Positions 60,198-64,000 of a stretch of DNA of 64,000 bases are shown one piece after another. The position numbers and the translations under genes are program-made. How positions within the stretch are numbered: the first letter of the stretch is position 1; each line of letters opens with the position of its first letter. This DNA comes from JANMDU01 sp031375105 (GTDB taxonomy: Bacteria > Pseudomonadota > Gammaproteobacteria > Burkholderiales > Burkholderiaceae_C), in contig JANMHJ010000066.1 of NCBI GenBank assembly GCA_031375105.1, positions 22,088 through 86,087 of the forward strand, written 5' to 3'. The notes under the pieces were generated by a model, which did not search any database, was not told the DNA's origin, and saw only the letters and a list, made by a program, of their open reading frames with translations.

Positions 60198-60649
60198 TCC
60201 GCCCGCTCCCCAAGGCGCTTGAGCTTGGCCAGCCACTTGGCAGCATCGGCTGCTTTCATGTCGCCGGTCAATCCAATCAGTGTTTCATTCACCGGCGCAA
60301 TACCGACAAAACCGAGAATGTTGCGTTCCAGTGACTTGACGCTGTGCGCGCGAAAGTACCAGCGATACACCAGGGCGGGCATGTCCCCCAGCCAAAGAGG
60401 GAAGAACAAAAGGATGTGTTCGGCCCACGCGATGTCCTCCTGAGCGGGCTTCAGGCTGTCGGGAATGGTGCCTTTTTGCCATGCTTGCTGGCTGCGCAGT
60501 AAGGGGAAATCCAGTTCGGCCAGCTTGATGTGTCTCACCGCATGGCCTGCTCCTTGCGCGCCCTGTGCGTAACTGGATGCCAGCGCGTGGCAAAGGTGAG
60601 GTTCACTCGCGTCGGGGTGAGCTTGGATTAGGAGGAGGCGTTTGGACAT
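60194..60649 (-). pseudogene. NAD(P)H-quinone-oxidoreductase-like gene with internal deletion
   Basis: Encodes 151 residues of a flavodoxin-fold family (KefF/NQO-like) that is usually near 195. It begins LLLIQAHPDASEPH and reaches FFPLWLGDMPA, then jumps to LVYRWYFRAHSVKSLERNIL. Intact relatives have about 45-50 residues here, with the RPGF and TGR parts of the flavin site; GDMPALLKG and GMPALVYRW flank it and would give a short repeat for the deletion. Frame is kept, but flavin binding is likely lost. Confidence 0.65.
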
Positions 60650-60745
60650 GGCATGCCTTGGTTGGATGGACAGAGATTTTTGGAGCAGTGATGCGTTTGA
60701 TCAACAACAAGCACGCGGATGAAGGGCGCAGGAGCTGGCACAGGG

Positions 60746-61612
60746 TTAGCGTGGGTTTGCAAATTCAAATGAAATCGAAGTGACCTTGCCTCGGTAATAG
60801 GGTTTGATGCCATCAGGCATCACCCAAGCGACTTCACCTTCCATTGGTATCCGCATGCCGTCACGAACGGCGTAGTTCCAGAAGCGGCCTTGCCAGGGTG
60901 CGCCGCTCGGCACGCCGTTCACCAAGCGGCCGCGCGACTCGGCGCGGGCAGAGCTGATCAGGCCGTCTTCCTGAAACCAGAACGTCAATGTCAGTGTGAT
61001 CACACCATCGGTCAAGGTGGCGCGCGCCGACTGGTCATCCACTGCCTCCCATCGCACGCCCTGGCTGGGCAGCAGTGCTGTGGGGTACCACAAAGCCTCC
61101 ATAAAGTAGCGCATGAATTCACCTTGCTGCAACTCCGGGCTGTCGGGCATGTTGACAACAGGTATCAGCCCTAAAACCGCGCCGCGCAGCATGCCATGGC
61201 CTGCGACGTAGGCATCATGAATGTGCGCGGCCACAAAGGGAAACATCATGATACGGGCATCCCAGTCAAAGCCTGGCCGCTGGGTGATCACCCTCTGCTT
61301 TGCTGTGAACGGCTTCCACGCTTCAGCGGTCTCACTCATGTTGAACGTTCCGGCTTGCTTAATGGACGCAGCGGCGATGATCGACTGGCCGTCCTTCAAC
61401 ACAGCACGGAAGTAGCGCTGCACTGGTGCCGGCAAGCCTTCGAGTTCGCGTGCGTCGTAGCGGGCGGGTACGGGTAGGACGCGAGCCGCTTCGAGCCGCG
61501 CAAGAATAGCTTTTGTGCTGCGCTCCCAGTGCCACGAGCCATACGCTACCGCACCCGTCCCAACGACCAACAGCACAGCGAGCGCGACACCTGACCATTT
61601 GAGCCAGGTCAT
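60746..61612 (-). CDS. DUF6920/DUF6544-family membrane-anchored protein
   Basis: A 288-residue protein with one N-terminal membrane segment (VALAVLLVVGTGAVAYGSW). The body has LPAPVQRYFRAVLKDGQ, RPGFDWDARI and GKVTSISFEF near the end, as in DUF6920 proteins. Function is unknown. ATG 61612 overlaps the stop of the next gene by 4 bases. Confidence 0.78.
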   Translation of the reverse strand: MTWLKWSGVALAVLLVVGTGAVAYGSWHWERSTKAILARLEAARVLPVPARYDARELEGLPAPVQRYFRAVLKDGQSIIAAASIKQAGTFNMSETAEAWKPFTAKQRVITQRPGFDWDARIMMFPFVAAHIHDAYVAGHGMLRGAVLGLIPVVNMPDSPELQQGEFMRYFMEALWYPTALLPSQGVRWEAVDDQSARATLTDGVITLTLTFWFQEDGLISSARAESRGRLVNGVPSGAPWQGRFWNYAVRDGMRIPMEGEVAWVMPDGIKPYYRGKVTSISFEFANPR

Positions 61613-62931
61613 GATGCGGCCGCCAAAGGGGTGCGAGGTGAGGAACCCGATCCCGACGCGCCTGACTCAGGTGGATTGCGGCCAGATCGAACCTTGCGGT
61701 ACAGCTCAAGCGCGCAGGCACCCGTCCCCAGCAGCATGATCGCCACGAGGATCAAAAATCCAATGAACGGCACGCTGCCAAGCAGCAATACGAGTAGCAA
61801 CGTCAGTGCAAAAAAACCGATCATGGCGGCGCTCGATCCGCTGGGCGTGTCTTTTTGGATGGCACGTTGCACCCTTTGGGCAATGCTGAAAACACCCACG
61901 ATCCACCCCATCAGAAGCATCAGCGGAAACAGCATCATCAATGCGATGCCCAATGGAATGCCAATCAGCGTGATGAGCAGCAGCACTGCCAGCAACGGGG
62001 TACCCAGAAGAACTGCAACGCCTGCGGCGAGCGCTGGCCAAGGCGTTTCACATAGCCTCTCTGACGCGCGCTGGGAGAAGCCGGTGAACACGAGCAGAAA
62101 CAACGCCGACGTTGCCAGAAGTGCAACGAAGCTCGCCAGGCTGCCAGCCCAACTGGGGCCACTGCCCATCATTTGCCCATGCCATTCCCGATCGTGATGG
62201 GTGTCGCGGCGACCATTCATGGCCTCGCCGCGAGTGACTGCTCCACCAATGATCACGCCCTCTGCCGTTTTGAACTGTGCGTCGCTGGGGTAACGCAATG
62301 CTGCACCGAGTTTGGCGCGCGGACCGAGTTCAATTTCTTCGGCATTGATCTCTGCATCACGGGCAACCTCACCGTTGAGAACGACTTTTTGGGCATACAC
62401 CTTGAGTGGGCCGTTGATCTTGCCCTCGATATTGACGCTGCCGGCATACAGCGTGACGGCATCTGCCACCACTGCGGTATTGTTCAGAGTGATGTTGCCG
62501 CCAGAGGCGTAAAGCCCACCGCCGACCGTGCTTGCGATGTTGACATCGCCGCCTGCCGCACGCAAATCCTCACCCACCGCAGCGCGCACCGTGATCGCGC
62601 CACCTGCCAAAGTGGCGTCTCCCTGCACCGGGTGATCTATCGTGACGCGGCCACCCGCAGCATAAAGATCGCCCTTAACCGGCGCTGCTGGGCGCACACT
62701 GCCGCCAGCGCTGTAGATGTTGCGGCTTGCAGTCGGTGGGCTGCTCTCGCGTGCGGCATTTGACGGCAGCGGCTTGATATCGGGCGCTTGCGCCTGCACA
62801 GACAGGAGCAGCGGCAGCACAAGCACAGTCGCAATCCAAATGCCCCGCTTCAAACTGCCAGCAATGGGCAATCCGATTTTAATGTGCTGGTATTGACGTT
62901 TGCGCTTTACGCTCCACTCGGTTGAAGGCAT
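61609..62931 (-). CDS. bactofilin-like polymer-forming membrane protein, N-terminal fusion
   Basis: A 440-residue open frame. From about residue 30 there is an internal signal-like segment (IWIATVLVLPLLLSVQAQA), then right-handed beta-helix-type repeats at about 60-190 (LYAAGGRVTIDHPVQGDATL and similar, as in bactofilins) and several C-terminal membrane helices. The first 18 residues are the start of the DUF7218 gene, joined near 62877. The proper start may be an internal TTG near 62850; the fusion start may be an accident. Confidence 0.72.
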   Translation of the reverse strand: MPSTEWSVKRKRQYQHIKIGLPIAGSLKRGIWIATVLVLPLLLSVQAQAPDIKPLPSNAARESSPPTASRNIYSAGGSVRPAAPVKGDLYAAGGRVTIDHPVQGDATLAGGAITVRAAVGEDLRAAGGDVNIASTVGGGLYASGGNITLNNTAVVADAVTLYAGSVNIEGKINGPLKVYAQKVVLNGEVARDAEINAEEIELGPRAKLGAALRYPSDAQFKTAEGVIIGGAVTRGEAMNGRRDTHHDREWHGQMMGSGPSWAGSLASFVALLATSALFLLVFTGFSQRASERLCETPWPALAAGVAVLLGTPLLAVLLLITLIGIPLGIALMMLFPLMLLMGWIVGVFSIAQRVQRAIQKDTPSGSSAAMIGFFALTLLLVLLLGSVPFIGFLILVAIMLLGTGACALELYRKVRSGRNPPESGASGSGSSPRTPLAAAS

Positions 62932-62982
62932 GATGGTGGCTTTCAAATGATGGAGTGGACATCACTTGCGGCATTCGAGTCT

Positions 62983-62996
62983 GTGCGGTGCCGCAC
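62983..62996. promoter_or_regulatory. palindromic site upstream of the fused gene
   Basis: GTGCGGTGCCGCAC, perfect except for the two central bases, in the same context as 45126 and 54026. It suggests the fused gene took over the DUF7218 regulatory region. Confidence 0.45.
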
Positions 62997-63164
62997 TTTA
63001 TGAGCGGGATCTGAAGCAATGCGGTTTGCACTTTAACCGACGATTTATACATGGCGGATTCAAACACTACGAAGAAGCAATGGCCTTGACGATGTGGGGC
63101 ATTGATTTCGAGAGATACTTGCAAAAGTGTGCACGGCCTCGTGTGCTTGTTACCCACTCTTCCA

Positions 63165-63602
63165 ATGAAGCCCTCACTCCATATTGTTTGCCCGCATTGC
63201 CACACCACAAACCGTGTGGTCTCTGACCAATTGGCCAGCGCGCCTACCTGCGGCCAATGCAAACTCGCGCTGTTTGACGCCCATCCGGTGGAGTTGGACA
63301 ACGCCTCATTTGACAAACACATCATGCGCAACCAGATTCCTGTGGTGGTGGATTTTTGGGCACCGTGGTGCGGACCTTTCCGCACGATGGCACCGGCTTA
63401 TGAACAGGCAACAGGTTTGCTAGAGCCGCATGTTCGTCTGGCCAAGCTCAATACCGAAGCCGTACCGCAGCCATCTTCCCAGTTCAATATTCGCAGTATT
63501 CCCACCATGGTGCTGTTCCGTGGCGGTAAAGAAGTGGCGCGCCAGAGCGGTGCCATGGGCAGTGCTGATATTGTGAGCTGGGTGAAATCAAACTTGCGCT
63601 GA
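63165..63602 (+). CDS. trxC: thioredoxin 2 homologue with altered active site
   Basis: A 145-residue TrxC-type protein. The N-terminal zinc ribbon is intact (CPHCHTTNR and CGQCKLALF), and the thioredoxin fold follows (VVVDFWAPWCGPFRTMAPAY, SIPTMVLFRGG). The active site reads WCGPF: Cys69 is present, but residue 72 is Phe (TTC at 63378-63380) where TrxC has Cys. One base change (TGC to TTC) would do this. It cannot form the usual disulfide. ATG 63165 (MKPSLHIV) is the family start. Confidence 0.9.
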   Translation: MKPSLHIVCPHCHTTNRVVSDQLASAPTCGQCKLALFDAHPVELDNASFDKHIMRNQIPVVVDFWAPWCGPFRTMAPAYEQATGLLEPHVRLAKLNTEAVPQPSSQFNIRSIPTMVLFRGGKEVARQSGAMGSADIVSWVKSNLR

Positions 63603-63658
63603 GCTGATGGGCAGCGCCAGTACCCCACGCGCCGCCACATCCACTCACCAACGCCACT

Positions 63659-64000
63659 ATGGACAACCTGAATCGTAAGGATCTGTTGCCAACCGCTTAC
63701 TCGCTGGCGTGGGTGCTAGTACTGTTTGGCTTGGCCATCGTTCTGTCGCGGCTGTATTCTGCGCAGATTGGCGCGGTGCTTGGCGACCACGGCCGCCTGG
63801 GTGTTGCGATTTTCTTTGCCACAACGGCGCTTGCTGTTGTGGTGCCGCTGTTCAGCAACCTGCCACTGGTGCCCTTCGCGGTGCTACTGTGGGGCCCGTG
63901 GTGGACTGCCCTGATCATCATGACCGGCTGGGTGGCGGGTGCGGCCATTTCCTTCGATTTGGCGCGCCGGGCAAGCCCGCTGATGTTGCGGAAATTTCCC
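63659..64000 (+). CDS. VTT-domain (TVP38/DedA-like) membrane protein, partial
   Basis: The frame starts at ATG 63659 (MDNLNRKDLLP) and runs off the right edge. Visible residues give hydrophobic segments (SLAWVLVLFGLAIVL, then VAIFFATTALAVVVPLF) and LPFAVLLWGPWWTALI-like sequence, as in the start of SNARE-associated VTT proteins. Function cannot be given from the first 114 residues; lipid handling is the family theme. Confidence 0.65.
   Translation, partial: MDNLNRKDLLPTAYSLAWVLVLFGLAIVLSRLYSAQIGAVLGDHGRLGVAIFFATTALAVVVPLFSNLPLVPFAVLLWGPWWTALIIMTGWVAGAAISFDLARRASPLMLRKFP

Overview
The window is chromosomal DNA of a betaproteobacterium, most likely Burkholderiales and Comamonadaceae-like. This rests on the murC-ddlB-ftsQ-ftsA-ftsZ-lpxC order, the gene complement (rnb, a TonB-like protein, mtgA, miaA, mutL, metK, tgt, orphan Bug/TctC and TRAP binding proteins) and many copies of a short AT-rich palindromic repeat of a kind I associate with that family. 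No rRNA, tRNA, CRISPR array, intact transposase or replication origin was seen.

Region 1 (1-11.7 kb, plus strand) is the end of the division and cell-wall cluster: partial murC, ddlB, ftsQ, ftsA, ftsZ, a terminator, lpxC, a coiled-coil membrane protein, an RNase II-family gene, a TonB-like gene and mtgA. Region 2 (11.9-19.5 kb, minus strand) is a run of overlapping genes: MFS efflux, miaA, an M48 lipoprotein peptidase, and an ABC exporter (ATPase, FtsX-like permease, AttH-like partner). Region 3 (19.5-37.8 kb) is ordinary chromosome: TRAP binding protein, hydrolase, mutL, DedA, two AhpD-fold genes, two LpxL-type acyltransferases, metK with a long leader and strong terminator, a nucleoside-salvage operon (adenosine deaminase, Bug receptor, nucleoside hydrolase), small membrane and secreted proteins, and tgt.

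Region 4 (37.8-45.4 kb) is a scrapyard: fragments of an IS91-family transposase, a DUF1295 remnant with an internal stop, a 31-base piece of the MFS gene at 51.7 kb, a truncated copy of the M23 gene at 54.2 kb, a 10-copy heptanucleotide array, TspO, a tandem UspA pair and AsmA. Region 5 (45.8-63.1 kb) is accessory: an ATP-grasp protein, a periplasmic metal module (Tp34-like protein, Met-rich lipoprotein with a premature stop, multicopper oxidase, VIT1 transporter, MFS), then a long minus-strand array of three CPBP intramembrane proteases, an M23-like protein, hydrolase, VOC protein, DUF6064, a deleted NADPH-quinone-reductase-like gene, DUF6920 and a polymer-forming membrane protein. Three directly repeated copies of a DUF7218/Rho_N-type gene start, about 9 kb apart, punctuate this region; the third has been fused to another gene. 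Region 6 has a thioredoxin-2 homologue whose second active-site Cys is Phe, and a truncated VTT-domain membrane gene.

The most unusual signal is the dispersed repeat of about 60 bp. At least fourteen copies lie in 64 kb. Six sit inside protein genes without breaking the frame (RNase II, FtsX permease, MiaA, MutL twice, a signal peptide), one supplies the last codons of the AttH-like gene, and copies read in the same direction give related peptides. A second signal is a pair of hairpin elements at convergent gene ends, with a shared core but unrelated, self-complementary arms whose mismatches are mostly G-U pairs on one strand.
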